DNA from: Paenibacillus pabuli
GTDB lineage: Bacteria; Bacillota; Bacilli; Paenibacillales; Paenibacillaceae
Length of the DNA: 64,000 bases
Reading direction: 5' to 3'
Assembly: GCF_039831995.1 (NCBI RefSeq)
Contig: NZ_JBDOIO010000003.1
Span: 3,720,001-3,784,000 of the forward strand
Made by a program: the position numbers and the translations under genes. Below the pieces are notes generated by a model, which saw nothing but the letters and a program-made list of their open reading frames with translations, made no database searches and had not been told where the DNA came from. Positions 51,994-61,352 of the stretch are shown piece by piece (within the stretch, counting starts at the first letter, position 1; the number at the start of each line of letters is the position of its first letter).

Positions 51994-53466
51994 TTAATTG
52001 CATTCCATCTCAGGCAATCGGCATGCAGCCAGCGTGCCGTATCCTTCAGCCGACCACATGCGCATCTCACCCCCATGCTTGATGGCAATCCGTTTGGCTA
52101 TGCTTAATCCGAGACCCGAACTGCCCGCATACGCCTTCTCTTCCTGGTTCTGGTGTTGAACATAGGGTTCAAAAATGTGGTCCAGTTGTTCTTCAGGAAT
52201 AGCAGGCCCTTCATTTTGCACCAAAATTAATGTTGTTCCAGCCCTGTACTTATCCAGCTCCAATTGCAGCGTAGGAAAGATCCATTCCGGAAGCGGCTGA
52301 TCTGAAGCAATGACGCCCAGACCCATCACACCGTTCATGCTTGTATGACGAAGTGCATTGTTCATCAAATTATCTGTCAGGCGCATCAGTTGCTCGGGAT
52401 GGATCCGGTAGAGGCGGTCTGTGCGGACAACCGTTCTCACGTCAATCTGTCCACGCTCGGCGAGCCCGCCATAACTTCCGAGCAGCATATCGAAGAACTC
52501 CTCACCTTCCACCTCAACCATGGCCATCTCCAATTCACTGGAACCCAGCGCCGTATACATTTCAAGTTCACCAATCATGTGCTTCATCCGTTCCACATTG
52601 CCAAACAGTATATCCCGGTACTCCCGTCTCTCCGGCAGTTCCAACTGCATATCAACATTAAGTGCCTCTGCATAGGCACTGATGGACATCAACGGTGTCT
52701 TCAGGTCATGAGACAGGGAAGCGACCATGAGCTCTTTCTCTTTTTGCTCCTGCTCCACCTCAGCCTGAGTCTGCCTGACTTTCTCCTGCATCGCATCGAA
52801 TTGCTTCAGCAGCGTGCCCATTTCATCACGACGTACCGTTACGTCATCCATGGGAATTTCTCCCCGCGCAAAAGCATGCATCCTGCCCATCAGTTGTCTC
52901 ATCGGACGGAATAGCTTTCTCGAGAGCAGCCAGAGCACCGTGCCATATAACAGGATAAAGAAAACAGCAGCGAACCCAACGACCCAGGTTGTCCGAACCG
53001 TGATGCCTTCCAGCCACTCTCCGCGAAGCATGGTAATCTCGTAAATCCCAACCAGCTCGCCTTTTTCCCATACCGGCTTCTTCAGCGTGAATGTGCGATG
53101 ACGAATCTGCATGTCGTACAGATCACGATATAGTTCCGAACCCCTAACCGTATAAGCTCCGGCAGCCCAGGTATCCCCGCCGGATGTATACACCCGGATC
53201 CCTGAAGGCAGATAGAGGTCAAAGTTCACTTGATCACTCGCCAGTTCGGAGAGCGGAGCATAGGCATCGGAGGATTGCACACGGTACAGACCCGGGTCCG
53301 ATAATACCTGCTCGACGGGAGCCAACCGTCCTGACAACTCCACATATTCCGTTACGGAACGCTGATCGTTATAGTAGTTGTATAGGGAGAATAGTGCCCA
53401 GCCTGCAGCGACAGGAAGCAGCATTACAATGAGAAAAGCAATCATCAACCAGTACTTCAGCTTCAT
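51994..53466 (-). CDS. Sensor histidine kinase of the PH-domain operon
   Basis: A 490-residue membrane kinase. TM1 (about 5-27), extracellular domain of about 135 residues, TM2 (about 163-185), HAMP, HisKA with SLSHDLKTPLMSISAYAEAL (near 255) and HATPase with NLMNNALRH and GSSGLGLSIAKR. The start overlaps the regulator stop as ATGA; the upstream frame has no ribosome site. The operon context suggests that it detects envelope damage or a membrane-active compound. Confidence 0.93.
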   Translation of the reverse strand: MKLKYWLMIAFLIVMLLPVAAGWALFSLYNYYNDQRSVTEYVELSGRLAPVEQVLSDPGLYRVQSSDAYAPLSELASDQVNFDLYLPSGIRVYTSGGDTWAAGAYTVRGSELYRDLYDMQIRHRTFTLKKPVWEKGELVGIYEITMLRGEWLEGITVRTTWVVGFAAVFFILLYGTVLWLLSRKLFRPMRQLMGRMHAFARGEIPMDDVTVRRDEMGTLLKQFDAMQEKVRQTQAEVEQEQKEKELMVASLSHDLKTPLMSISAYAEALNVDMQLELPERREYRDILFGNVERMKHMIGELEMYTALGSSELEMAMVEVEGEEFFDMLLGSYGGLAERGQIDVRTVVRTDRLYRIHPEQLMRLTDNLMNNALRHTSMNGVMGLGVIASDQPLPEWIFPTLQLELDKYRAGTTLILVQNEGPAIPEEQLDHIFEPYVQHQNQEEKAYAGSSGLGLSIAKRIAIKHGGEMRMWSAEGYGTLAACRLPEMECN

Positions 53467-54173
53467 TCCACCGGGTCCCCTACAAATCGGTATCCACTGC
53501 CCCATACGGTCTGAATCCAGCGTGGTCGATGGGGCTCATCACCGAGTTTGGCCCGCAGGCTCTTGACATGGACGGTCACCGTACCCGAGCTTCCGGCTGC
53601 CGGTTGATTCCATACATGTTCATATAGTTCCGCCTTGGTGAATGCCCGGCCTGGATGAGAGGCAAGCAGGGTGAGCAAAGCCCACTCCTTGTTAGTCAGT
53701 ACGACATCTTCCCCATGAAGCTGCACCTGTTGATTCAATGGGTCAATTGACAACCCGTCGTTGTATTGTTGTTGGGTCGCATCCGGCTTGATGCCTTGGT
53801 ATCGACGGTATCTGCTAAGGTGGGATTCAATGCGGGCCGTGAGTTCCGCCAGGCTGAATGGCTTGGTAATATAATCGTCAGCTCCCAGACCAAGACCTCT
53901 GACCTTGCTCTCTTCCTCGATGCGTGCACTCATCATGAGCAGCGGAACGTCGCTGATCAGCCGGATATTTTTGCATACCGCGAACCCGTCCATTTCCGGC
54001 AGCATGAGATCCAGCAAGACCAGTTGATAGCTCCCTTTCCTGAAATCTTCCCAGCTCTCCAGACCGCTCGAAGCCCAAGTCACCCCATATCCCTCACGCC
54101 GAAGATGGTCCATCAAAATGCGGGCAATTTCCGGATCATCCTCCACCAGCAATATGTTCACGTTGTCTCTCAT
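53463..54173 (-). CDS. OmpR-family response regulator of the PH-domain operon
   Basis: A 236-residue regulator. The receiver domain has VEDDPEIARIL at its start and the phospho-Asp in VLLDLMLPEMDGF (near 55). The winged-helix domain ends with IQTVWGSGYRFVG. The frame is open 62 codons upstream to 54359, but GGGAGG and the receiver N-terminus place the start at 54173. It leads the operon with kinase, lipoprotein, ydbS and ydbT genes. Confidence 0.93.
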   Translation of the reverse strand: MRDNVNILLVEDDPEIARILMDHLRREGYGVTWASSGLESWEDFRKGSYQLVLLDLMLPEMDGFAVCKNIRLISDVPLLMMSARIEEESKVRGLGLGADDYITKPFSLAELTARIESHLSRYRRYQGIKPDATQQQYNDGLSIDPLNQQVQLHGEDVVLTNKEWALLTLLASHPGRAFTKAELYEHVWNQPAAGSSGTVTVHVKSLRAKLGDEPHRPRWIQTVWGSGYRFVGDPVE

Positions 54174-54281
54174 CGCTGCTTCATCCTCCCATGACTGTAT
54201 TGTAGCGAAATACATCTTTCTCTCCGCAGAGTTTATACTTTCTTCATAAATGCGTTCTTGAAATAAGTAGTAAATAGTACG

Positions 54282-54311
54282 CAAAAAGAGCCCCCTGAGT
54301 TCAGGACGCCC
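54282..54311 (-). terminator. Intrinsic terminator of the phosphotransferase gene
   Basis: An 8 of 9 base-pair stem GCGTCCTGA/TCAGGGGGC with a 2-base loop is followed by TCTTTTT on the minus strand. Confidence 0.65.
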
Positions 54312-54379
54312 CAAATACATTGGTTGATGCATGTGGTCGTGATGTCGTGATGTCTTCATTACTGTATGAAATAACGATC

Positions 54380-55435
54380 TTATAATTCATAGAAGATACT
54401 GCGGTTCTCGACGTAGGGTCTGCAATATTTGCTGCAGAGCTTCGGCATCCGATCCTTCATCCATGCATGCCTGGACTCGTTAGCCATCTGGAAAGCAAAA
54501 TAACCGAACGTAAAAATCAACATAAATCCTTCCATCAGCCTGATCTCTTGTTCCGTGAGCGGGGCTGTTTGTTTCGTATAACCGGACAGGAAGATATCCC
54601 GTTCTTCCCCGCTGACAATCAAGGCCGCACCTGCGGCATCGAAGAGATAATAGCCATAACCGTATAAACAGAAGTCTATCATGGAAATCCCTTGTTCCGT
54701 CACCAGCAGATTCCCCCGGGTGATGTCACCGTGAATGACGCCCCATGTTTCGGGACGGAGAGGATATGCTTCCAGCTGTTTGTTGATATTCTCGAACGTC
54801 TCATGTATTAATTCAAAATCTTCCGGAGTAAAAATGCCCAATCTGGTCCCTTCCTCAAGCTGCCTGAGCATGTTCAGATTTTCCTCGATACTGCCATAAG
54901 ATGGACGAACTTCGGTCCGGCTTGTCCGGTTAACCTCCGCTTCTGATCCCTCGCCGGTTGTCTCATGCGTATCCTGTGCACGACCATATTGGTGAAGCGT
55001 CTGCATCTGCACCCCCAAGTCATAAATCTGCTCTGTTGTCAGCTGCTCCCCTTGCTGAATATCCCTGCCCTCAATCCATTCAAGCAGGGTGCAGCAGATT
55101 TCTTCCCCGCTTTCCGAGAAGCAGACGGTAACCCAATCTCCCGACAAATTACGAACAGGTATCTGCACATGCAATCCGGTGGTTGATTTTAATTCATGAA
55201 GGAGGCCCATCTCCGCCTCCAGCGCTGGACGTGTATGTTGAATACCGGTCATGCTTGCAAAAGCAGCTTTATGTATACGCAGCAGGTACTTCTGTCTGTT
55301 TTCTTCATCGATGATATGATATGTCAGGTTCTCATTGTGACGGATGAAGGAGGCCGAGGGCTTCCTTAAGGGATAGCGTGTTATCGCATCCGCTGCCAAG
55401 CTGTCCAGGGATCGTTCACGGGCCGTTGTGATCAT
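54380..55435 (-). CDS. Aminoglycoside-phosphotransferase-like kinase (CotS/RdoA type)
   Basis: A 351-residue protein with a kinase-like APH fold. Ile/Leu-rich N-lobe strands (YLLRIHKA) precede the catalytic loop GVIHGDITRGNLLV (near 235-248) and the metal site MIDFCLYGYGYYLFD (near 255-269). The family includes homoserine kinase-like, spore-coat CotS and stress kinase RdoA proteins. The start at 55435 is favoured because GGAG lies 6 bases before it. It is monocistronic between terminators. The substrate is unknown; true antibiotic resistance is unlikely on context. Confidence 0.85.
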   Translation of the reverse strand: MITTARERSLDSLAADAITRYPLRKPSASFIRHNENLTYHIIDEENRQKYLLRIHKAAFASMTGIQHTRPALEAEMGLLHELKSTTGLHVQIPVRNLSGDWVTVCFSESGEEICCTLLEWIEGRDIQQGEQLTTEQIYDLGVQMQTLHQYGRAQDTHETTGEGSEAEVNRTSRTEVRPSYGSIEENLNMLRQLEEGTRLGIFTPEDFELIHETFENINKQLEAYPLRPETWGVIHGDITRGNLLVTEQGISMIDFCLYGYGYYLFDAAGAALIVSGEERDIFLSGYTKQTAPLTEQEIRLMEGFMLIFTFGYFAFQMANESRHAWMKDRMPKLCSKYCRPYVENRSIFYEL

Positions 55436-55576
55436 CAACATCTCCTTCGGGATTCTAGATATCTGACTCTTCCATCTCTAACTTTCGGAAACATAGATCT
55501 GCATTACTCATTCTTGTAACTCTGATTATCGTAGCATGATTGTTTTTGTCATGGCAAACTCTACCATTATTAAAAT

Positions 55577-55622
55577 ATAAAAAGCATAACCCCAAACTTT
55601 CTCATTTGGGTGTTATGCTTTC
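55577..55622 (-). terminator. Intrinsic terminator of the pst operon
   Basis: A 10-base outer stem AAAGCATAAC/GTTATGCTTT and an inner CCCAAA/TTTGGG, followed on the minus strand by TTTT, lie 54 bases beyond the pstB stop. Confidence 0.88.
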
Positions 55623-55674
55623 TTCTCTAATTATTGCTTTATATTGTACTCCATCCAATGGCAATGCACTTCGA

Positions 55675-56430
55675 TTAACCGAAACGTCCCATAATATACT
55701 CTTGTGTCAAACGGTTGTCCGGGTTGGTGAAAATATGTTCCGTATCCCCGTGTTCAATCATGCTTCCCAGATAAAAATAAGCCGTATAATCCGAGATCCG
55801 TGCTGCTTGCTGCATGTTATGGGTTACGATGACGATCCGGAGATCCTTCTTGAGCTCCGAAATGAGTTCCTCCACTTTACCCGTAGATACCGGGTCCAGT
55901 GCGGATGCCGGCTCATCGAGCAGCAAAATCTGAGGATCAACAGACAATGCGCGGGCAATACACAGACGCTGCTGTTGACCACCTGAGAGAGACAGGGCAG
56001 ACTCATTCAGTCTGTCCTTTACTTCATCCCAGAGCGCAGCGCGACGCAAGCTTTTTTCTACAATTTCATCCAGTGCCTTCTTGCCTTTAATACCGCGGTA
56101 GCGGGGGCCAAACGCGATATTATTATAAATGGACTTATGAAAAGGGTTTGGCTTCTGCCACACCATGCCGATTTTCTGGCGTAATTTGATTACGTCGGTG
56201 CCTGGCTCGTTCAAGTCTTTACCATCCATCCAGATGTGTCCCTCTGTGCGGGAACCGGAAATCTCATCATTCATGCGGTTGAGGGACCGCAAAAACGTGG
56301 ATTTACCGCAACCGGACGGACCGATCAGGGCCGTTACGCTGGCTTCAGGAAACGCGAGGCTAATCTGCTTGACTGCCTGGAAATGCCCATAATATATGCT
56401 TAACTGTTCCGTACCGAAAGGTATGGCCAT
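55675..56430 (-). CDS. pstB: Phosphate ABC transporter ATP-binding protein PstB
   Basis: A 251-residue ATPase that powers high-affinity phosphate import. Walker [15 protein letters not shown] (about 33-46), signature [15 protein letters not shown] (near 150) and Walker [14 protein letters not shown] (near 170), followed by the H-loop in [12 protein letters not shown]. The length is standard. It is the last gene of the pstSCAB operon, 12 bases after pstA. Confidence 0.97.
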   Translation of the reverse strand: MAIPFGTEQLSIYYGHFQAVKQISLAFPEASVTALIGPSGCGKSTFLRSLNRMNDEISGSRTEGHIWMDGKDLNEPGTDVIKLRQKIGMVWQKPNPFHKSIYNNIAFGPRYRGIKGKKALDEIVEKSLRRAALWDEVKDRLNESALSLSGGQQQRLCIARALSVDPQILLLDEPASALDPVSTGKVEELISELKKDLRIVIVTHNMQQAARISDYTAYFYLGSMIEHGDTEHIFTNPDNRLTQEYIMGRFG

Positions 56431-56442
56431 GTTGGTTCCTCC

Positions 56443-57336
56443 TTATTTCGAAGCTGTCATACGGCGGTATACAACCCGGCCGATCCAGCGTGCACTCAGA
56501 TTGAACGCCAGTACAAGGATAACAAGCACCGCAGATGCTCCGGCCGCCACTTCCTTGGAATCTGGTCCAATGCCTTCACTGTTGACTTTCCAGATATGAA
56601 CGGCAAGTGTCTCTGCCGGACGGAATGGGTTAAGCGGCGATCTTGGGCTTGTCGGATTCCAATCCGTGAAGTCCAGTGGCGGACTGCTCATTCCTGCCGT
56701 AAACATCAGGGCTGCCGCTTCACCGAAGATCCGTCCGGAAGCCAGAATGGTACCTGTAATCAAGCTTGGCAGCGCTACAGGCAGCAGGATGGACGTAATG
56801 ATCTTCCATTTGGACAGTCCCAGTGCCAGACCCGCTTCCTTCTGTTCCTTCGGAACAGCCCGGAAAGCCTGCTCCGTTGTCCGCACCATGAGCGGCAAGT
56901 TGAATATCGCGAGAGCCATGGCACCCGAGATCAGGGAGAAGCCAAGACCGAACGTATTAACAATCAACAAGAGACCAAACAAACCGATAACGATCGAAGG
57001 GAAAGAGGACAATACCTCAACAACTAATCGGATAAAACTTGTAATCTTACCTGGCTTCGCATACTCCGCCATATAGATTCCCCCACCCCAGCCGAGCGGA
57101 ATGGTGATAATAAGTGTTAAGATCAACAGGAAGATCGAGTTAAAGAGCTGCGGTCCAATCCCGCCTCCCCCTTTGAGCAACTGCGGTGCACTCGTCAGGA
57201 AGTGCCAGTTGATTTGCCCTACTCCCCGAAACAGGATAAATCCAAGCAAACCAAGCAGCAATACCACGATGAACAGGGCTAAAACAACAATGATAGACGT
57301 AGCAACTTTATCGACCGTTTTCGCCTTCATTTTCAT
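56443..57336 (-). CDS. pstA: Phosphate ABC transporter permease PstA
   Basis: A 297-residue permease with six helices, the PstA-typical GGIGPQLFNSIFLLILT segment and the EAA-like loop KEQKEAGLALGLSKWKIITS. The start overlaps the pstC stop by four bases. GGAGG precedes it. Confidence 0.96.
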   Translation of the reverse strand: MKMKAKTVDKVATSIIVVLALFIVVLLLGLLGFILFRGVGQINWHFLTSAPQLLKGGGGIGPQLFNSIFLLILTLIITIPLGWGGGIYMAEYAKPGKITSFIRLVVEVLSSFPSIVIGLFGLLLIVNTFGLGFSLISGAMALAIFNLPLMVRTTEQAFRAVPKEQKEAGLALGLSKWKIITSILLPVALPSLITGTILASGRIFGEAAALMFTAGMSSPPLDFTDWNPTSPRSPLNPFRPAETLAVHIWKVNSEGIGPDSKEVAAGASAVLVILVLAFNLSARWIGRVVYRRMTASK

Positions 57337-58241
57337 ACCCGGTTCCTCCTTTCGAGCAAGCGAACCAGAATGACGAATACAAACGTCATCACAAGCAACA
57401 CCAGCGCCATACTCCAGAGTGCATTATTATGAACTGAACCCATTGTGGTGTTACCCATACTCAGGGTGATTACACTTGTTAGTGTGGAAGCTGATTCAAG
57501 CAAAGATGTCGGTACATGCGGTGCATTACCGATAACCATCTGAACGGCGAGTGCTTCACCGAAGGCACGAGCCATGCCCAGAACGATCCCTGTCAGCAAA
57601 GCTGGCAGGACTGTTGGAATAATAACGCGGTAGATCGTCTGCCAGCGCGTAGCGCCCAGAGCATAGGACGACTCACGCAAACCTTTGGGCAGAGCAGACA
57701 GAGCATCGGCCATAATACTTGTTACGGTAGGCAGAATCATTACGGATAGAACCAGACATCCGGCTGCAATCCCGATACCGGCTCCGCCGAAGATGCTGCG
57801 TAATAAAGGCACAATAACACTCAGACCGATAAAACCGTACACGACGGACGGAATACCGGACAACAATTCAATGGCGGGCTGCAATATCTTTTTCCCTTTA
57901 CCCGGTACGATCTCCGTCATAAAGAGTGCCGCACACAAACTGAGCGGGCTTGCAATCAAAGCGGCCAGCAGGGTGGTTGTGAAGGAACCGGTGATGAACG
58001 GTAATGCTCCATAGGCTGCTGGTTCTGATGATGGACTCCACGTTTTGCCGAACAGGAATTCACTCAGGCTCACACCATCCTTAAAAAAGGTTGAGAGACC
58101 CTTGGACGCCACAAAATAAACGATGGAAAACATGACAACGATCAACAATACGACACAAATCGACGTATAGATCCGTCCTGTCCATTCTTCCCAGAAATGT
58201 TTCTCTCTCAAGGGCCGGCGTGACTTGATCTTGCTGTTCAT
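57333..58241 (-). CDS. pstC: Phosphate ABC transporter permease PstC
   Basis: A 302-residue permease with six helices and the EAA-like loop LPKGLRESSYALGATRWQTI. The start at 58241 (ATG after GAAGGGGG, 7 bases) is favoured. An in-frame ATG at 58268 with AGAAGGA upstream is also possible and would add nine residues. It follows pstS by about 140 bases, within which no terminator was recognised; such spacing often lets the binding-protein gene be expressed more strongly. Confidence 0.95.
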   Translation of the reverse strand: MNSKIKSRRPLREKHFWEEWTGRIYTSICVVLLIVVMFSIVYFVASKGLSTFFKDGVSLSEFLFGKTWSPSSEPAAYGALPFITGSFTTTLLAALIASPLSLCAALFMTEIVPGKGKKILQPAIELLSGIPSVVYGFIGLSVIVPLLRSIFGGAGIGIAAGCLVLSVMILPTVTSIMADALSALPKGLRESSYALGATRWQTIYRVIIPTVLPALLTGIVLGMARAFGEALAVQMVIGNAPHVPTSLLESASTLTSVITLSMGNTTMGSVHNNALWSMALVLLVMTFVFVILVRLLERRNRV

Positions 58242-58382
58242 TACCGTTCCCCCTTCGGTCTGTTCCATAACAACCATCCTTCTATAATAGAGTAATGTAA
58301 AATATGGGATTATTTCAGTTCAAACCGCGCAAAGAGGCAGGACCTTAGTCCGCCTCTCTCGCTGTATGCGCAAGTTCAAAGA

Positions 58383-59315
58383 TTATTGAGTCAAGTTACC
58401 CGCTGCATCGCGTTTTACTTTCATACCGGATACCGGAATGTAGCCCAGTTCCGTTACGTCGTTTTGTTGAATTTCGTCACTCAGCATGTAGTCGAGGAAT
58501 GCTTTTGTCGCTGCATCCGGCTCACCTTTAGTGTACATGTGTTGGTAAGCCCACACTGGATATGTTCCAGCTTCTACGTTCTCAACTGTTGCTTCAACGC
58601 CTTCGTATTTCAATACTTGCAGGCTGTCATCCAGGTAAGACAGTGCCAGGTAACCGATTGCTCCTGGAGTCTCGGATACAAGCTTCTTAACTGTACCAGA
58701 GGAATCTTCTTGAATGGATCCTTGGATATCTTCTACTTTTGTTCCCAGAGCGAAGTTCTCGAATGTTGCACGAGTACCGGAGCTGCTAGGACGGTTAACG
58801 ATAACGATGGCTTGGTCTGCACCGCCAACATCTTTCCAGTTTGTGATTTTACCGGAGAAGATATCGATCAGTTGTTGTTTCGTCAAATCTTCTACACCTG
58901 CATCTTTGTTGCTTACTGGTGCAATTGCTACTACTGCTACTTGGTGATCAACCAGTTCTTTTGCTTTTGCTTCATCTTCCAGCTTCTCTTCTGCAAATAC
59001 GTCGGAGTTACCGATTGTAGCTTGTCCGTCGGATACTTGAGTCAAACCCGTACCACTACCGCCGCCTTGCACTTGAACTGTTACATTTTTATATTCATCA
59101 ACTGCCATAAATTTTTGTCCAGCTTGCTCTACCAGAGGTTGCAGTGCTGTTGAACCAACAGCCAGGATGTTTCCGCTAAGCTCAGCAGCTGCTTCGCCTG
59201 ATCCTGAACCATTGCTTGCTGCGCCCTCTGTACCAGCATCATTTTTGGATCCGCATGCTGCGAGTACCAGTACGAACGTTAAGGTCATCAAAATAAACGG
59301 CAACTTTTTAAACAT
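58383..59315 (-). CDS. pstS: Phosphate-binding lipoprotein PstS
   Basis: A 310-residue lipoprotein with signal and lipobox LAACG (Cys at about 21) and a Gly/Ser linker. Phosphate-site signatures are GSTALQPLVEQAG (about 56-68), VQVQGGGSGTGL (about 81-92), IGNSDVFAEE, and RPSSSGTRATFENF (near 175-188). It is first in the pst operon, behind a likely PhoP-controlled promoter. Confidence 0.97.
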   Translation of the reverse strand: MFKKLPFILMTLTFVLVLAACGSKNDAGTEGAASNGSGSGEAAAELSGNILAVGSTALQPLVEQAGQKFMAVDEYKNVTVQVQGGGSGTGLTQVSDGQATIGNSDVFAEEKLEDEAKAKELVDHQVAVVAIAPVSNKDAGVEDLTKQQLIDIFSGKITNWKDVGGADQAIVIVNRPSSSGTRATFENFALGTKVEDIQGSIQEDSSGTVKKLVSETPGAIGYLALSYLDDSLQVLKYEGVEATVENVEAGTYPVWAYQHMYTKGEPDAATKAFLDYMLSDEIQQNDVTELGYIPVSGMKVKRDAAGNLTQ

Positions 59316-59386
59316 GTTTTGTTTTCCTCCCCCAATGTAGTGATGGCGTTTTGTGAATTTGTTTGTTCACCATCAACTCTTTTATC

Positions 59387-59440
59387 ATTGTAGTTTCGGT
59401 ATGTCATCTCAAAATCAATGTTTTGTAAACGCAATGTTAA
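59387..59440 (-). promoter_or_regulatory. PhoP boxes and minus-10 of the pst operon
   Basis: On the minus strand TTAACA (59435-59440) and TTTACA (59424-59429) are 11 bases apart, matching the TT(A/T/C)ACA direct-repeat spacing of Bacillota PhoP. TACAAT (59387-59392) is a plausible minus-10. Phosphate starvation would activate pstSCAB. Confidence 0.65.
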
Positions 59441-59465
59441 AATTATGGGCAGTGTTTTGAAATAT

Positions 59466-59625
59466 ATGGAAGTTAATTCAACTATCGAGCGACCGTTACG
59501 GTCCCGGATCGTTCTTCCGATCGCTGTTGTCTCCAAATTTTCTTGATCATATATTTTATATGTTAAAAATCGGAGACAAAGGCGAGCGCTTCGCTTCTTC
59601 AGAATCGATCCCGTCCCCTTCACCT
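59466..59625. repeat. Short inverted-repeat element, copy B, upstream of pstS
   Basis: An imperfect palindrome is centred near 59560: the left arm contains CTTCCGATCGCTGTTGTCTC and the right arm contains GGAGACAAAGGCGAGCGC, then TCAGAATCGATCCCGTCC answering GGTCCCGGATCG. Bases 59514-59542 match copy A (15887-15915) at 26 of 29 positions. It is non-coding. It begins about 25 bases upstream of the PhoP boxes. Element borders are approximate. Confidence 0.65.
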
Positions 59626-59765
59626 GCTTCGGTGTTGTTTGGTCGCTTCCAGACGTTTCAATCCACCGTCTGAGAGAGGTAAGAAAACAAAATAGACCAG
59701 CCCCAAAAAGACCGGTCTATTTTGTAATGGTTGATTACTGTATTTAAACCTCATATATAGAAGAA
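59626..59765. other. Intergenic stretch with two hairpins
   Basis: One hairpin pairs CAGACG (59650-59655) with CGTCTG (59667-59672). A stronger one pairs AAAATAGACC with GGTCTATTTT (59689-59698 with 59714-59723). Neither has a gene it obviously terminates, so they may belong to an extended repeat element or be remnants. Confidence 0.4.
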
Positions 59766-59820
59766 AATAAAAAGACTGCTTTCCCTCAAGTGCATGGCAC
59801 CAGAGTGAAAGCAGCCTTTT
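59766..59820 (-). terminator. Intrinsic terminator of the ArsB-like gene
   Basis: CTGCTTTC pairs with GAAAGCAG inside A and T runs; on the minus strand it is followed by TCTTTTTATTTT. Confidence 0.85.
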
Positions 59821-59919
59821 ACGACAGATCAGACATCAATATGATGTGTTAAATAAGATATCCTGGCCTATTTACACGAGAATGACGAAGATTGCAGTAC
59901 ACGTCTGAAAAATAATTTT

Positions 59920-61212
59920 CTATCCCAAAATCCACAGCCATAGGGCCAGTCCAGCCAGGGTAATTACCAATGTTGGGATCGTCAGGATTACACCTACCTT
60001 GAAATAATATCCCCACGTAATCTTCACACCCTTCCGCGACAACACATGCAGCCACAACAATGTAGCAAGCGAACCGATCGGCGTCATTTTCGGACCCAGA
60101 TCAGACCCAATCACGTTGGCATAGATCAACGCTTCTCGAACAATGCCTTCGGTGTGGGCATCCTGGATCGCCAGTGCGTTAATCAACACGGTCGGCAAAT
60201 TGTTCATCACCGATGACAATACTGCTGCAATTAATCCCATGCCCATCGATGCAGCTAGCAGGCCATGATCCGCTATGGCATCCAGCCAGCGGCTCAGATG
60301 ATCCGTTAATCCTGCGTTGCGCAGCCCGTATACAACAAGATACATGCCTACCGAGAAGACCACAATGGACCAAGGCGCTTCCTTGACGACACGTCTCAGG
60401 TCAACCGCTTCACTCTTGCGTGCCAATATGGCGAACAGCAGAGCGACGGCTCCCACGATAACCGATACCGGGATCGGCAGAAATTCACTGGAGACGTAAG
60501 CAACCAACAAAAGCGCAAGCATATACCAAGCAATGCGAAACATCCTCGGGTCGCGAATGGCCTCCTTGGGATCACGTGCGGCAGAGATATCGTAGCGATG
60601 GGGTATACTTTTACGATAAAACAGATACAGCATACCCGTACTCGCTGCAATGGAAAAGAGATTGGGAACAATCATGCGCACAGCATACTCCACAAATGTA
60701 ATTCCGAAATAATCGGCAGACACGATGTTCACCAGGTTGCTGACAATCAGCGGCAGTGACGTGGTATCGGCTATAAACCCACTTGCCATGACAAATGCAA
60801 GTACCATGCGTTCATCGAATTTCAGCGCACGCACCATAGCAAGGACAATCGGAGTCAGGATAAGCGCCGCACCATCGTTGGCAAATAGAGCAGACACTGC
60901 TGCTCCAAGCAAAATGGAATAGATGAATAATCTGCGGCCATTTCCTCCAGCGAGTCTCGCCATATGAAGTGCAGCCCATTCGAAGAACCCGGTCTCATCA
61001 AGAATCAATGAAATCATGATGATGCCGACAAATGCCAGCGTTGCATTCCATACGATGGATGCCACATCGGAGGCATCATTCAGGCTCACAACCCCACATA
61101 GCAAAGCCAGTACGGCCCCGCCTGAGGCAGACCAGCCAATACCCAGTCCACGAGGCTGCCAGATCACCAATGTAACGGTTAACACAAAGATTAGTATAGC
61201 TACGTATGTCAT
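59920..61212 (-). CDS. ArsB-like anion/arsenite permease
   Basis: A 430-residue integral membrane protein of the ArsB/NhaD ion-transporter superfamily, about eleven helices. The pattern [20 protein letters not shown] (about 70-89), [17 protein letters not shown] and [20 protein letters not shown] is characteristic of ArsB arsenite extruders. The C-terminal half has [15 protein letters not shown] and [26 protein letters not shown] precedes the ATG. No arsR, arsC or arsA gene is adjacent, so the natural substrate may be another anion. Confidence 0.9.
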   Translation of the reverse strand: MTYVAILIFVLTVTLVIWQPRGLGIGWSASGGAVLALLCGVVSLNDASDVASIVWNATLAFVGIIMISLILDETGFFEWAALHMARLAGGNGRRLFIYSILLGAAVSALFANDGAALILTPIVLAMVRALKFDERMVLAFVMASGFIADTTSLPLIVSNLVNIVSADYFGITFVEYAVRMIVPNLFSIAASTGMLYLFYRKSIPHRYDISAARDPKEAIRDPRMFRIAWYMLALLLVAYVSSEFLPIPVSVIVGAVALLFAILARKSEAVDLRRVVKEAPWSIVVFSVGMYLVVYGLRNAGLTDHLSRWLDAIADHGLLAASMGMGLIAAVLSSVMNNLPTVLINALAIQDAHTEGIVREALIYANVIGSDLGPKMTPIGSLATLLWLHVLSRKGVKITWGYYFKVGVILTIPTLVITLAGLALWLWILG

Positions 61213-61352
61213 AAATCCTCCTGTACCTTCACCCTATTACTACTATTATAAATACACCGCGATGTAAGTGAAAAACCAACGTTATAGTTATACAGGGCAA
61301 CAGGAGGATTGTCTATCTTTATTTTATTCTATGAACAAGTATTATTACCGGG

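Noticed and set aside
53463-54359. Longer response regulator with a 62-residue N-terminal extension
   Set aside because: The extension has no homology to receivers and lacks a ribosome site; GGGAGG and the receiver start place the beginning at 54173.
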